This document shows, one piece after another, positions 48,694 through 57,947 of a DNA stretch of 64,000 nucleotides (position 1 is the stretch's first letter; each line of letters begins with the position of its first letter). Made by a program: the position numbers and the translations under genes. The DNA lies in NCBI RefSeq assembly GCF_007859635.1, contig NZ_CP042306.1, forward strand, positions 3,298,001 through 3,362,000, given 5' to 3'. The notes beneath the pieces are model-generated. The model was not told the origin of the DNA, did no database searches, and saw only the letters and a program-made list of their open reading frames with translations. The DNA is from Sphingomonas panacisoli (GTDB lineage Bacteria > Pseudomonadota > Alphaproteobacteria > Sphingomonadales > Sphingomonadaceae).

Positions 48694-48727
48694 CTAGTTT
48701 CGCCCCGAATTACAACGGGAGACGGGC

Positions 48728-49183
48728 ATGAGGGCGATGATCGCGGCGGCAATGGCTTTGACGGCGGTACCGGCGTTCGCGGCGGATGCGCCCATGCCCA
48801 CTTATCCCGGCGTCCCGGCCGACCTGGCGAAGGCCGCGATCGCATTCGACCGCGCGCAGGTTAAGGCCGACGCCGCGGCGCTCAAGGACCTGCTCGCCGA
48901 CGATTATCTGCTGATCAACAGCCAGGATCAGCGCGAGACCAAGGCGCAGTTCATCGCCGACTACACCGCCACCGGCTTCACGATGAACCCGTTCGCGATC
49001 GACGATCAGGTGATCAAGGTCTGGGCCGGCGGCGCGATCCTGGGCGGCGCGGTGACCGCGACGGGCATGTCCGACGGCAAGCCCTATTCGATCCGCCTGC
49101 GCTTCACCGACGTCTGGGCAAAGCGCGACGGCAAGTGGCGCGTGATCTTCACCCACGCCAATCGCGCCGTCGCCAAGCCCTAG
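48728..49183 (+). CDS. Exported NTF2-like (DUF4440) protein
   Basis: A 151-residue protein with a signal peptide (MRAMIAAAMALTAVPAFAAD). The mature part has the SnoaL/NTF2 cone fold pattern: AAIAFDRAQVKADAAALKDLLADDYLLINSQDQRETKAQFIADY, then strands ending VWAKRDGKWRVIFTHAN. The usual roles include steroid isomerase, binding protein or none known; the substrate cannot be told. Divergent from gyrB, with 115 bases between the two starts. The stop forms a CTAG with the stop of the convergent receptor gene. Confidence 0.8.
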   Translation: MRAMIAAAMALTAVPAFAADAPMPTYPGVPADLAKAAIAFDRAQVKADAAALKDLLADDYLLINSQDQRETKAQFIADYTATGFTMNPFAIDDQVIKVWAGGAILGGAVTATGMSDGKPYSIRLRFTDVWAKRDGKWRVIFTHANRAVAKP

Positions 49184-51783
49184 AACAACAGCTTGCGGAT
49201 CCCGATCCGGATCGTGCGTCCCAGCGGGTCGAGATAATCGGGCTGGTAGCTGATCGGCGTATTGCCTGCGGCGTCGCGCACGCGCTGTCGCGAGTCGAAG
49301 AGGTTATCGACGCTGACGACGAAGCGCGTGCCGATCAGCCATTTGTGCTTGGCGATCAGGTCGAGCCGCGTCGTCGGATCGAAGAACAGCCGCAGATTGG
49401 CGGTGGCGAGGCTGGAGAAATTGAGCGTCGTCGGCGCCGCGATCGTCCCGCCGTCGACGCGCGTGCCGCTCTGCCAGTTGACCGACAGTCGCAGACCCAG
49501 CCCGTTGTTGCTGTAGCCTGCCTGCGCCTCGAGTTCGTGTCGCGGCTGGCCGCCCGATCCGATCGCGCCGCCGTTGAGCAGGTCGATGACCGGCACGCCC
49601 GGCGCGATCTCGACGCGGTCGGTGAAGTGCCACGTGTGATAGAGCGCGAAGTTCAGCCGCCCGCCGCCCCCGCCAGGGCCGCCGCCGCCAAAGCGTCCGC
49701 CGCCGCCGCCGCCCCGCCCGCCGAAGCCGCCGCCCCCGCGCTGACCGCCGCCCGTCGCGTTGGCGGGCGGCGGTGCGCCGTCTGCGGGCGGCTGTCCGTT
49801 GGCCGGCGGCGGTGGCGGATTGTTCTGCCCGCCTTGCCCGTCGCGCCCGCGGAACCCCTGGCTCAGCGTCCCGCCGAACACGCTCTGCGAGTTGCCCAGG
49901 TTGCGCAGTCCCGCCAGCGCCGGCCGCGGATCCGGGCCGGTGCCGGCACGGAACGCCTCGATCTGCTTCTGCAGTTTCGACTTGAGCGGCTTCGAGAAGT
50001 TGATGCCCCAGCGCAGTTCCGAACTCTCGGTCCGCGCGAAGTTGACCGGCCGCGCGTCGATCGCGGTCAACGTGCCGTTGACTCGCGTGAAACGGCTGGG
50101 GAAGGCCGCCTCGATCGCGGCGGTCGCCGCCGGGAAGCTGGCGGTGGCGTTGCGCACCGACGTGTTCACATAACTCGCGGTCAGCGTCAGGTCGGTCTTC
50201 TCGAGCGGCTTGATCGTCAGGCCCAGCCTGAAGCTGTGCTTGGTATCGGCCAGCAGAAACGGGTTGCCGCCCGATGTGCTCGACACGGTGACGGTCTGGC
50301 CGGTCACATAGTCGAAGATGCGCACGTTCGGCGTGACGATCACCGGCGCGCCGAGTTGTGTCGCCGACGGCGCTTCGTCCTGGTCGATCATCGACGCGAT
50401 CACGCGCACCGCATTGATCGGCGACCAATTGACGCCATAGCCGATCGTCTTGAGCGTGCTGAAGTCCGACACGCTGTCGAGCGCGAAATTGCCATTGATC
50501 GACAGGTCGCCGATGAACGCCAGCACGTCCTTGGATTTGCTCGCGATCGGCACGTCGAGATTGATCTGGCCGTTGGCGACGTTGCGGGTGATGCTGCCGC
50601 TTTGATTGATACCGAAGCGCGACGAGCGGCTGTCGAGCCGCGACAACGACCCGCCGACGCGAATCGCGGTCGAGACATTGCCCGCGGGCAGCTTGAACAA
50701 GGTACCGTTGACCAGCGCGTTCACTTCGCCCGTATTCGAGGTCGAAAAACCGCGATTGGCGGCGGGGACGCCCACGGTCCCGGCATCGGTGAAGGTCTGG
50801 CTGTCGACGCGGTCGTAATTGCTCGTCAGCGACCAGCGCCACGCGCTGCCGAAATCGCCGTTGGCGGTGCCGCCCAAGTGATAGGTCATCGACGTGTTGC
50901 GCTGGCCGATCACGAAGTCCGAGTTGGGCGCAAAGCCCTGCAGCCCGTTCGATTCGCTATAGGCGACGGTGCCGTTGAGCGTCGTCGAGACCTTGCCGAT
51001 CGGCCGTGCATAGACCGTCCCGAAATCGAGCGCGCGCGTGAACGGCAGCAGCGTGCGGAACGGCCGCGGATCGAGCGTATTGCCCGCGATCGGCGCGATG
51101 TCGCGCTCGCTTTCGAGCAGGGCCGACGACTGCGTATAGCCGGTATGGATGCTCAGCCGCGTGTCGCGGTTGATGTTCAGGATGTCGAGCGTGCCGTTGG
51201 GGGTGTTGCGCCCGCCCTCGGTCGCGATCCGGTCGCCCGCTTCGAGCGTCAGCGCACGGAAGCGGCGGCGCAGCACGAAATTCACGACCTTCTGGTCGGC
51301 GCGATAGCCGTATTTGAGCGCGACTTCCTCGGGCAGGATATCGACTCGCGCGATCGCCTCGGTCGGCAAGTCGCGGATTTCGGCGAAGCTCGATATGCGG
51401 CGGCCGTTGAGCAGCACGACCGGCATGCCGCCGCGCCCGCTGGTGGTCTGTGGTGCGAGTTCGGTCAGCAGGTCGGACACGCTGCTGACCCCGTACGACC
51501 GGATATCGGCGGGGCCGAGCTGTTGTTCGGGCGGAATGTCGCCGATCACCGACCCGGGCAGGTTGCGCGATCCGGTGACGATGATGTCCGGCTCGTCGCT
51601 GATCGCGCCGTCGTCGGCGGGCGGCGGGGTGGGTGTCGGGGTTGGTGCGGCCTGTGGTTTGGCAGCAGGCGCGGCGACCGGCGCCGGCGCGGCGGGCGCC
51701 GCTGCGGGCGGGGTGGTCTGCGCGTGCAGGGCGGTCGGCGCGACGCCGCTGAGCAACAAGGCAAGGCTGAACGATCGGCGCAT
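49180..51783 (-). CDS. TonB-dependent receptor-like outer-membrane protein
   Basis: An 867-residue outer-membrane protein. Signal peptide MRRSFSLALLLSGVAPTALHA, then an Ala/Pro-rich linker at about residues 22-58, and a plug domain (DIIVTGSRNLPGS, SSVSDLLTELAPQTTSGRGGMPVVLLNGRRISSFAEIRDLPTEAI). The remainder alternates as beta strands of a barrel. Residues about 651-708 are a low-complexity insert, first Pro-rich then almost pure Gly with Arg/Phe. The C terminus ends in LGRTIRIGIRKLLF, with the final phenylalanine needed for barrel assembly. Ligand unknown; no transporter gene adjoins. Confidence 0.85.
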   Translation of the reverse strand: MRRSFSLALLLSGVAPTALHAQTTPPAAAPAAPAPVAAPAAKPQAAPTPTPTPPPADDGAISDEPDIIVTGSRNLPGSVIGDIPPEQQLGPADIRSYGVSSVSDLLTELAPQTTSGRGGMPVVLLNGRRISSFAEIRDLPTEAIARVDILPEEVALKYGYRADQKVVNFVLRRRFRALTLEAGDRIATEGGRNTPNGTLDILNINRDTRLSIHTGYTQSSALLESERDIAPIAGNTLDPRPFRTLLPFTRALDFGTVYARPIGKVSTTLNGTVAYSESNGLQGFAPNSDFVIGQRNTSMTYHLGGTANGDFGSAWRWSLTSNYDRVDSQTFTDAGTVGVPAANRGFSTSNTGEVNALVNGTLFKLPAGNVSTAIRVGGSLSRLDSRSSRFGINQSGSITRNVANGQINLDVPIASKSKDVLAFIGDLSINGNFALDSVSDFSTLKTIGYGVNWSPINAVRVIASMIDQDEAPSATQLGAPVIVTPNVRIFDYVTGQTVTVSSTSGGNPFLLADTKHSFRLGLTIKPLEKTDLTLTASYVNTSVRNATASFPAATAAIEAAFPSRFTRVNGTLTAIDARPVNFARTESSELRWGINFSKPLKSKLQKQIEAFRAGTGPDPRPALAGLRNLGNSQSVFGGTLSQGFRGRDGQGGQNNPPPPPANGQPPADGAPPPANATGGGQRGGGGFGGRGGGGGGRFGGGGPGGGGGRLNFALYHTWHFTDRVEIAPGVPVIDLLNGGAIGSGGQPRHELEAQAGYSNNGLGLRLSVNWQSGTRVDGGTIAAPTTLNFSSLATANLRLFFDPTTRLDLIAKHKWLIGTRFVVSVDNLFDSRQRVRDAAGNTPISYQPDYLDPLGRTIRIGIRKLLF

Positions 51784-51868
51784 TTCTGTACTATTTTCCG
51801 CAAACTGGTCCGGGGACACGATGCCCTAGAACCAATTTGTCGCAGAATTGTGCCGCTCGCGTTCCGAT

Positions 51869-53254
51869 CTAGTTCACGCGGTCGAAGTGCAGCATCCATT
51901 GCACCGGATCGACCGAGGTCAATCGCACGCGCAGTTTGTCGCCAGGCGTGACGTTCTTGGCATCGACTCGCGCCACCACCGGCAGATCGGTGAGCTGCAT
52001 CCGCGCGCCGCGCTCGTCGAGGTCCGTAACGACCGCGGGGAAGATGTCGCCGACCTGTTCGCGGAGCAGCACCGTCTCCGCCAGATCGACCACCGCGCGT
52101 TCGACGCGCCCGGCCAGCGCGTCGGCCTTGGCCATGACCTGGGGCAATTTGACGAAGGCGTCGGTGACGGCGGGCGGTACCGGCTGGCCGTTGGCGATCG
52201 CCAGCGTCGCCATCACGACATAGCGGTCGGCCAGCCGCCGGAGCGGCGCGGTGGCGTGCGCGTAGGTCGCCGCCATCGCTGAATGCCACGGCACGACGCC
52301 CTCTTGGTAAGGAACGTACGACGCGCCCCGCCCGGCGCGGCGGATCGCGAGCATGAAGGCGGCTTGCTTGGGATCGGCGGGGTCGAGCGTCCGTTCGAAC
52401 TGTTCGAGCGCCACCGACGACGCCCAGTTCAGCCCGAACGCCGCCGCCGTGTGCCGCAGCCGCCGGATCGCGCCGGCGTCGGGTTCCGCCATGACCCTGA
52501 ACAGGCCGGTATGGTGCGCCAGCAGCGCGTCGGCGATCGCCATGTTCGCGGCGAGCGACAGCGCGGCGTTGGCTTGCTCGGCGGGCGAATAGGGCCGGAA
52601 CGCCAGGCTGTACCCGCCACCATCGACCGGATCGACTTCCTGCTGCGGCGGATCGACCCGCGCCGCGCCGCGCGCGTCCTCGGCGGCGGCGATGCGCCGT
52701 GACAGTTCGTCGAACCCGTCGGGCAATTGGTCTGCCGTCGCGGTCTCGTAGGCGAGCTTGGCCTGGCTGCGGATCACCGCGCGCTCGGTGCCGTCCAGCT
52801 TGACCGCGCCGTCGGGGGCGATGCGGACGGTGAAGATCACCGCCGGGCGCGGCCCATCCGGCAACAGGCTTGCCGCGCCTTGGCTCAGCACCGGTGGATA
52901 GAGTGGCGCCTTGCCGTCCGGCAGGTACAGCGTTTCGCCGCGCGTCCAGGCTTCGGTGTCGAGCGGCCCGCCATCATCGACGAACCAGACGACATCGGCG
53001 ATGGCGTAGTGGAGCAAAAGGTCGCCGCCCGCCGCCTCGATCGCGAACGCCTGGTCGAGGTCGGTCGCGCCTGCCGGGTCGAGGGTGACGAAGCGCATCG
53101 CGGTGCGATCGGCATGCGCGGTCGGCGCACGCCCCGCGGCCGCGTTCGCCGCGGCGAGCACGGCGGCCGGAAACGCGTCGGGCACTTTGAACTGCACACG
53201 GATCGCCGCCAGCCCGCGGCCCAGCGCATTGTCGGGATCGGCCATTGCCTTCAT
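51869..53254 (-). CDS. Short RNB-domain ribonuclease
   Basis: A protein of about 461 residues with an RNase II/R catalytic (RNB) domain: FVTLDPAGATDLDQAFAIE, LHYAIADVVWFVDDGGPLDTEAW, LYPPVLSQGAASLLPDG, and the C-terminal YAHATAPLRRLADRYV. It lacks the two N-terminal cold-shock domains of RNase II/R; the last 70 residues resemble an S1/OB fold. In the metal site, the fourth Asp of the usual D-x-D-D is Gln (DLDQA). Start uncertain between ATG at 53254 and 53245. Divergent from the TonB receptor, with 55 bases between. Confidence 0.82.
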   Translation of the reverse strand: MKAMADPDNALGRGLAAIRVQFKVPDAFPAAVLAAANAAAGRAPTAHADRTAMRFVTLDPAGATDLDQAFAIEAAGGDLLLHYAIADVVWFVDDGGPLDTEAWTRGETLYLPDGKAPLYPPVLSQGAASLLPDGPRPAVIFTVRIAPDGAVKLDGTERAVIRSQAKLAYETATADQLPDGFDELSRRIAAAEDARGAARVDPPQQEVDPVDGGGYSLAFRPYSPAEQANAALSLAANMAIADALLAHHTGLFRVMAEPDAGAIRRLRHTAAAFGLNWASSVALEQFERTLDPADPKQAAFMLAIRRAGRGASYVPYQEGVVPWHSAMAATYAHATAPLRRLADRYVVMATLAIANGQPVPPAVTDAFVKLPQVMAKADALAGRVERAVVDLAETVLLREQVGDIFPAVVTDLDERGARMQLTDLPVVARVDAKNVTPGDKLRVRLTSVDPVQWMLHFDRVN

Positions 53255-53309
53255 CGCGCCCGCTATAGAGTCCGTGGTCTTGCTGTCGAGCGGTGGTAAG
53301 GCGGTGACG

Positions 53310-55298
53310 ATGCGGCGTGCCTTGTTTCTGGTCGGGATGATGGGGAGCGGCGCGGCGTACGCGCAAACCGCGCCGGCGGACGACATCGTGATCCTCGGCC
53401 GCGGACTCGATCTGCCGCCCGGCACCCCGGCCTACGGCACCACCGTGATCGATCGCGATCGGTTGACCAACGATGCGTCGGGGCGAGTCGAGGATGTGTT
53501 GAGCGACGTCGCCGGGTTCCAGCAATTTCGCCGCGCCGACAGCCGATCCGCCAATCCTTCGGCGCAGGGGGCGACGTTACGCGCACTCGGCGGCAATGCG
53601 TCGAGCCGGACATTGGTCTTGCTGGACGGCGTGCCGATCGCCGATCCGTTCTTCGGCTATATCCCCTTCAATGCGATCGTCCCTGACCGGCTGGCGGCGA
53701 TCCGCGTGACGCGTGGCGGCGGATCGGGGCCGTTCGGCGCTGGCGCGGTGGCCGGGACGATCGAGCTGGTGAGCGCCGACCGCAGCGACTTGCCGCCGAT
53801 CGCCGGCGAAGCGTTCTACGGCAGCCGCGATGCGCAAACCGTATCGGCCAGCGTCTCACCGACGCTCGGCCGCGGGTTCGCCAGTCTGTCGGGCCGGTTC
53901 GAGCGCGGCGACGGATTCATGACAACGCCGGCCGACCAGCGTGTCGCGGCGAGCGTGCCGGCGCGGTATCGCGATTGGTCGGCGAATGCGCGCGCGGCGA
54001 TCCCGATCGGCGGCGAGGCCGAACTGCAGGTCCGCGGGCTGGCGTTCGGCGACAATCGCACGCTCCGGTTTCGCGGCGCCGATTCGAGTTCGGAGGGGGA
54101 GGATGCCAGCATCCGCCTAGTGTCGCGCGGGGGGTGGCAGGTCGATGCGCTCGTCTATCTCCAGGCGCGCAACTTCACCAACAAGGTGATCAGCGCGACG
54201 ACGTTTCGCGTGACGCTCGACCAGCGCAACACGCCCTCGACCGGGATCGGCGGCAAGATCGAACTCCGCCCGCCAATCGGCGGCGGGCATGTGCTGCGCG
54301 TCGGTGGCGACGCGCGGCTGGCGGACGGCGAATTGTTCGAGGATGCCTATAGCGCTGCCGGTCTCGTCACCGCGCGGCGCAATGCCGGGGGACGCTCGAC
54401 CGTGGCGGGTCTGTTCGTCGAGGATGACTGGACGATCGGGCGGCTGGTGCTGACCGGCGGGGCGCGGATCGATCGTTGGTCGATCACCGACGGGTTTTTC
54501 CGCGAGCGCGACGCCAACGGCGCGCCGACCGTGGCCAACGCCTTCGCCGACCGCAGCGGCACCGAAGCGACCGGGCGGGGCGGATTGTTGCTTCACGCCA
54601 CGCGCTGGGCCGATCTGCGCGCGGCGGCCTATACGGGCTTCCGCCTGCCGACGCTCAACGAACTGTACCGCCCGTTCGTCGTCTTTCCGATCACGACTCA
54701 GGCCAACGCCGCTTTGTCGCCCGAACGGCTGCGTGGGATCGAGGGCGGGGTCGACCTGCGGCCCGCGACGGGCGTCCAGTTGAGCCTGACCGGCTTCTAC
54801 AACCGGCTCGACGATGCGATCGCCAACGTCACGCTCACCCCGACGCTCCGCCGTCGCGCCAACGTCCGGGCGATCGTCGCGACGGGGATCGAGGCGAGTC
54901 TCGCGTGGCGGCGCGGGCCGTTTTCGCTGACCGCCTCCTACGCCTATAGCCATAGTCAGGTCCGCGCACCCGGCACCGCGCTCGACGGCCTCGCCCCGGC
55001 GCAAAGCCCGCGCCACGCCGCCAGCGCGACTGCGGCATGGTCGCCCAAGTCGGGCGCGCTGCTCTCGTTGACCGCGCGCTATGTCGGCGATCAGTATGAG
55101 GACGATCTCCAGACCAATGTTCTCCCCGCCGCGACGACGGTCGATGCGGTCGCGAGGGTGCCGGTCGGCCGGCGCGTGTCGGTGATCGTCCGCGCCGAAA
55201 ACCTGTTCGACGCGGCGGTGGTGACGCGCAACCAGGCGGGGTCGATCGATCTGGGGACGCCGCGCACGTTATGGGTCGGGCTGCGTATCGCCGGATGA
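53310..55298 (+). CDS. TonB-dependent receptor (BtuB/siderophore type)
   Basis: A 662-residue receptor. Signal peptide MRRALFLVGMMGSGAAYAQ; plug domain at about residues 25-150 (DDIVILGRGLDLPPGTPAYG, VEDVLSDVAGFQQFRRADSRSANPSAQGATLRALGGNASSRTLVLLDGVP), then a barrel with ATRWADLRAAAYTGFRLPTLNELYRPF, a hallmark of BtuB-like receptors, ending WVGLRIAG. Such receptors import cobalamin, siderophores or other metal complexes. The C-terminal residue is Gly, not the usual aromatic. The ligand cannot be told. The ATG at 53310 matches the signal sequence; an in-frame GTG is at 53304. Confidence 0.88.
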   Translation: MRRALFLVGMMGSGAAYAQTAPADDIVILGRGLDLPPGTPAYGTTVIDRDRLTNDASGRVEDVLSDVAGFQQFRRADSRSANPSAQGATLRALGGNASSRTLVLLDGVPIADPFFGYIPFNAIVPDRLAAIRVTRGGGSGPFGAGAVAGTIELVSADRSDLPPIAGEAFYGSRDAQTVSASVSPTLGRGFASLSGRFERGDGFMTTPADQRVAASVPARYRDWSANARAAIPIGGEAELQVRGLAFGDNRTLRFRGADSSSEGEDASIRLVSRGGWQVDALVYLQARNFTNKVISATTFRVTLDQRNTPSTGIGGKIELRPPIGGGHVLRVGGDARLADGELFEDAYSAAGLVTARRNAGGRSTVAGLFVEDDWTIGRLVLTGGARIDRWSITDGFFRERDANGAPTVANAFADRSGTEATGRGGLLLHATRWADLRAAAYTGFRLPTLNELYRPFVVFPITTQANAALSPERLRGIEGGVDLRPATGVQLSLTGFYNRLDDAIANVTLTPTLRRRANVRAIVATGIEASLAWRRGPFSLTASYAYSHSQVRAPGTALDGLAPAQSPRHAASATAAWSPKSGALLSLTARYVGDQYEDDLQTNVLPAATTVDAVARVPVGRRVSVIVRAENLFDAAVVTRNQAGSIDLGTPRTLWVGLRIAG

Positions 55299-55322
55299 CC
55301 GGAAAGCGGGTATAGAACGCGC

Positions 55323-55886
55323 ATGGCCGAATTCTTCGATCGGATGACCGACCAGCACATCGCGTTCGTCGAACGCCAGCCGGTCTTTTTCGTCGCCACC
55401 GCCGCGGCCGACGCGCGGATCAACCTCAGCCCCAAGGGGATGGACTGTTTCCGCGTCCTCTCGCCCGATCGCGTCGCGTATCTCGACGTCGCGGGGTCGG
55501 GCAACGAGACCAACGCGCACCTGCTCGCCGACGGGCGCATCACGATCATGTTCTGCGCGTTCGACAATCCGGCGCTGATCTTCCGTCTCTACGGCCGCGG
55601 CGTCGCCGTCCTGCCGCAGGATCCCGAATGGGCCGATCTCGCCGCGCACTTCACGTTGCTGCCCGGCACCCGGCAGATCTTTGTCATCGATATCGATCAA
55701 GTCCAGACCAGCTGCGGCTGGGGCGTGCCGCACATGGTGTTCGACCGTGAGCGCGAGACGCTGAGCAAATATCATCGCCAGCACGGTGAAGAGGCGCGCT
55801 TCGCCAAATACGCCGTGCGCACGCAGAGCATCGACGGCCTGCCCGTGCGCAACCCGACACGAGCACCGCAGCAGCAACAGCAATGA
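55323..55886 (+). CDS. Pyridoxamine 5'-phosphate oxidase-like FMN-binding protein
   Basis: A 187-residue protein with the split-barrel PPOX fold: FVERQPVFFVATAAADARINLSPKGMDCFRVLSPDRVAYLDVAGSGNETNAHLLADGRITIMFCAFDNPALIFRLYGRGVAV. It continues with FVIDIDQVQTSCGWGVPHM and a helix, and ends with a glutamine run. This subgroup usually binds FMN or F420-type cofactors and is annotated as general-stress or oxidoreductase proteins. Gene overlaps the DUF2007 gene by 4 bases (ATGA) and starts 24 bases after the receptor. Confidence 0.85.
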   Translation: MAEFFDRMTDQHIAFVERQPVFFVATAAADARINLSPKGMDCFRVLSPDRVAYLDVAGSGNETNAHLLADGRITIMFCAFDNPALIFRLYGRGVAVLPQDPEWADLAAHFTLLPGTRQIFVIDIDQVQTSCGWGVPHMVFDRERETLSKYHRQHGEEARFAKYAVRTQSIDGLPVRNPTRAPQQQQQ

Positions 55887-56089
55887 GCCTCGTTGAATTG
55901 GGCCGCTACAACCGCAACGAGGCGATGATCATCGTCGGGCGGCTCGACAGCGAAGGGATCGACGCCATTACGTTCGACGGCAACGCCTCGATCGCCGATG
56001 GCAGCTATTTCCTCATCCCGGTGCGCGTGATGGTGGACGACGAGGATCTGGCGCGGGCGCGGAACTTGCTCGATCTGCCCATCAAATAA
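55883..56089 (+). CDS. DUF2007 domain protein
   Basis: A 68-residue protein of the DUF2007 family (putative signal-transducing protein). The sequence SLVELGRYNRNEAMIIVGRLDSEGIDAITFDGNASIADGSYFLIPVRVMVDDEDLARARNLL has the ferredoxin-like pattern, with the conserved ExxxxxxxLxxxGI near the start and V-x-V-x-x-D-x-x-x-A-x-x-x-L at the end. Similar domains are linked to PII-like proteins by fold. Coupled to the PPOX-like gene by ATGA and followed by the glnK promoter. Confidence 0.8.
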   Translation: MSLVELGRYNRNEAMIIVGRLDSEGIDAITFDGNASIADGSYFLIPVRVMVDDEDLARARNLLDLPIK

Positions 56090-56189
56090 GCTGCCCAACA
56101 AATAGGCAGATGTTCGCACCTGCACAAATTTTAACGCGACTGTAACATTTCCTTACACGATAGTGCTTGAAATAGCGTGACTTCGACTC

Positions 56190-56204
56190 TGGCACGCCCC
56201 TTGC
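56190..56204 (+). promoter_or_regulatory. Sigma-54 (-24/-12) promoter of glnK-amtB
   Basis: TGGCACGCCCCTTGC matches the sigma-54 consensus TGGCACG-N4-TTGC at every fixed position, with GG at 56191-56192 and GC at 56203-56204 at the required spacing. Transcription should start near 56216, about 24 bases before glnK. The activator is expected to be NtrC; no clear NtrC site could be made out upstream. Confidence 0.9.
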
Positions 56205-56239
56205 GACGCAACATTTTGCGATAATCGAAAGGGGGCGCG

Positions 56240-56578
56240 ATGAAGCTCGTCATTGCCATTATCAAACCGTTCAAGCTCGACGAGGTGCGCGAAGCGCTGT
56301 CGGGCGTGGGCGTCGCGGGCATGACCGTGACCGAGGTGAAGGGGTTCGGCCGGCAAAAGGGTCAGACCGAAATCTACCGTGGTGCGGAATACAGCACGAA
56401 CATGGTGCCGAAGATCAAGATCGAGGTCGTGTGCGGCTCCGACATGGCCGGCGCGGTGGTCGAGGCGATCCAGGCATCGGCCAACACCGGCGCGATCGGC
56501 GACGGCAAGATCTTCGTCCTCGATGTCGGGCAAGCGGTGCGCATCCGCACCGGCGAAACCGACGACACCGCGCTTTGA
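56240..56578 (+). CDS. glnK: Nitrogen regulatory protein P-II
   Basis: A 112-residue PII protein. It begins MKLVIAIIKPFKLDEVREAL; the T loop GQTEIYRGAEYSTNMVPK carries Tyr51, the site of uridylylation; the B and C loops are visible as NTGAIGDGKIFVLDV and IRTGETDD. It senses 2-oxoglutarate and ATP/ADP and blocks the AmtB channel when nitrogen is plentiful. Its place straight before amtB and its sigma-54 promoter identify it as GlnK rather than GlnB. amtB starts 11 bases downstream. Confidence 0.95.
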   Translation: MKLVIAIIKPFKLDEVREALSGVGVAGMTVTEVKGFGRQKGQTEIYRGAEYSTNMVPKIKIEVVCGSDMAGAVVEAIQASANTGAIGDGKIFVLDVGQAVRIRTGETDDTAL

Positions 56579-56589
56579 GGGGGCTAGTA

Positions 56590-57918
56590 ATGAAGCAATC
56601 GACCAAATTCGCCACGCTCGGCGCGATCGGGGTGGCTGCGCTGTTCGCGGCGCTGCCGGCCTGGGCGCAAACGCCGGCACCGGTGCCGACCGTCAACAAG
56701 GGCGATACCGCCTGGATGATGACCTCGACCATCCTCGTCCTGATGATGATCCTGCCGGGCCTCGCTCTGTTCTACGGTGGCCTGACCCGGTCCAAGAACA
56801 TGCTCGCGACGATGACGCAGATCGGCGCGGTCGCGTGCCTCGCGATGCTGATCTGGGTGATGTACGGTTATACCATGGCGTTCGGCGACGGCGGAGGCGA
56901 TTTCATCTCCGGCTTCGGCAAGGCGTTCCTGAAGGGCATCACGCCCGATTCGACCGCGGCGACCTTCACCGCCGGGGTCGCGATCCCCGAATATGTCTTC
57001 ATCTGCTTCCAGATGACTTTCGCCGCGATCACCGTGGCGCTGGTGCTGGGGTCGGTGGTCGAACGCATGAAGTTCTCCGCCGTGATGGTATTCGGCGCGG
57101 TGTGGCTGACGATCGTCTATTTCCCGATCGCACACATGGTGTGGGCATCGGGCGGCCTGTTCTTCAAGATGGGCGCGCTCGATTTCGCTGGCGGCACCGT
57201 GGTGCACATAAACGCCGGTGTGTCGGCGCTGGTTGCCGCGCTGATCCTCGGCAAGCGCATCGGTTATCCGACCGAACGCATCGTTCCGCACTCGCTGACG
57301 ATGACCGGGATCGGCACCGGCCTGCTGTGGGTCGGCTGGTTCGGGTTCAACGCCGGCTCGGCGCTGGAGGCCAACGGCTCGGCGGCGCTGGCGATGATCA
57401 ACACCTTCGTCGCGACGGCCTCGGCGGGCCTGTTTTGGATGCTGGCGGAGCGGCTCAACGGCCATAAAGGATCGGCGCTGGGCTTCTGTTCGGGCATCGT
57501 CGCCGGGCTGGTCGCGGTGACTCCGGCGGCGGGCAATTCGGGCCCGTTCGGCGCGATCATCCTAGGCGCGATCGCTTCGGTGGTGTGCTTCTATGCCGTA
57601 TCGTTCCTGAAACCGAAGCTCGGCTATGACGACGCGCTCGACGCGTTCGGCGTCCACGGCATCGGCGGCATGATCGGCGCGCTGGGCACCGGTATCGTCT
57701 TCGCGCCGTCGCTCGGCGGCCCGGGCAAGCCCGATTTCGACATGGCACACCAGCTGTGGGTGCAGTTCAAGACGGTCGGCACGACGATCGTCTGGGCTGC
57801 CGTCGGCACTGTCGTCGCGATCTATATCGCCAAGGCGGTCACCGGCCTGCGCGTGTCGCCCGACGTCGAGCGCGAAGGCCTCGACCTCGGCGAACATGGC
57901 GAGCGCGCCTACAACTGA
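56590..57918 (+). CDS. amtB: Ammonium transporter
   Basis: A 442-residue ammonium channel of the Amt/Rh family. Residues 1 to about 25 are a cleavable signal (MKQSTKFATLGAIGVAALFAALPAWAQ), followed by eleven membrane helices. Typical stretches are MMILPGLALFYGGLTRSKNMLATM, WASGGLFFKMGALDFAGGTVVHINAGVSALVAAL and HGIGGMIGALGTGIVFAP, the last with one of the two pore histidines. It works with GlnK and lies in the same operon. A strong terminator follows. Confidence 0.96.
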   Translation: MKQSTKFATLGAIGVAALFAALPAWAQTPAPVPTVNKGDTAWMMTSTILVLMMILPGLALFYGGLTRSKNMLATMTQIGAVACLAMLIWVMYGYTMAFGDGGGDFISGFGKAFLKGITPDSTAATFTAGVAIPEYVFICFQMTFAAITVALVLGSVVERMKFSAVMVFGAVWLTIVYFPIAHMVWASGGLFFKMGALDFAGGTVVHINAGVSALVAALILGKRIGYPTERIVPHSLTMTGIGTGLLWVGWFGFNAGSALEANGSAALAMINTFVATASAGLFWMLAERLNGHKGSALGFCSGIVAGLVAVTPAAGNSGPFGAIILGAIASVVCFYAVSFLKPKLGYDDALDAFGVHGIGGMIGALGTGIVFAPSLGGPGKPDFDMAHQLWVQFKTVGTTIVWAAVGTVVAIYIAKAVTGLRVSPDVEREGLDLGEHGERAYN

Positions 57919-57947
57919 TCTGAAGAGGTTCCTCCTGCGGAATCACT

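Noticed and set aside
56090..56189. Possible NtrC binding site upstream of the glnK promoter (GCACCTGCAC).
   Set aside because: Half-sites are in the same direction and do not form the needed palindrome.
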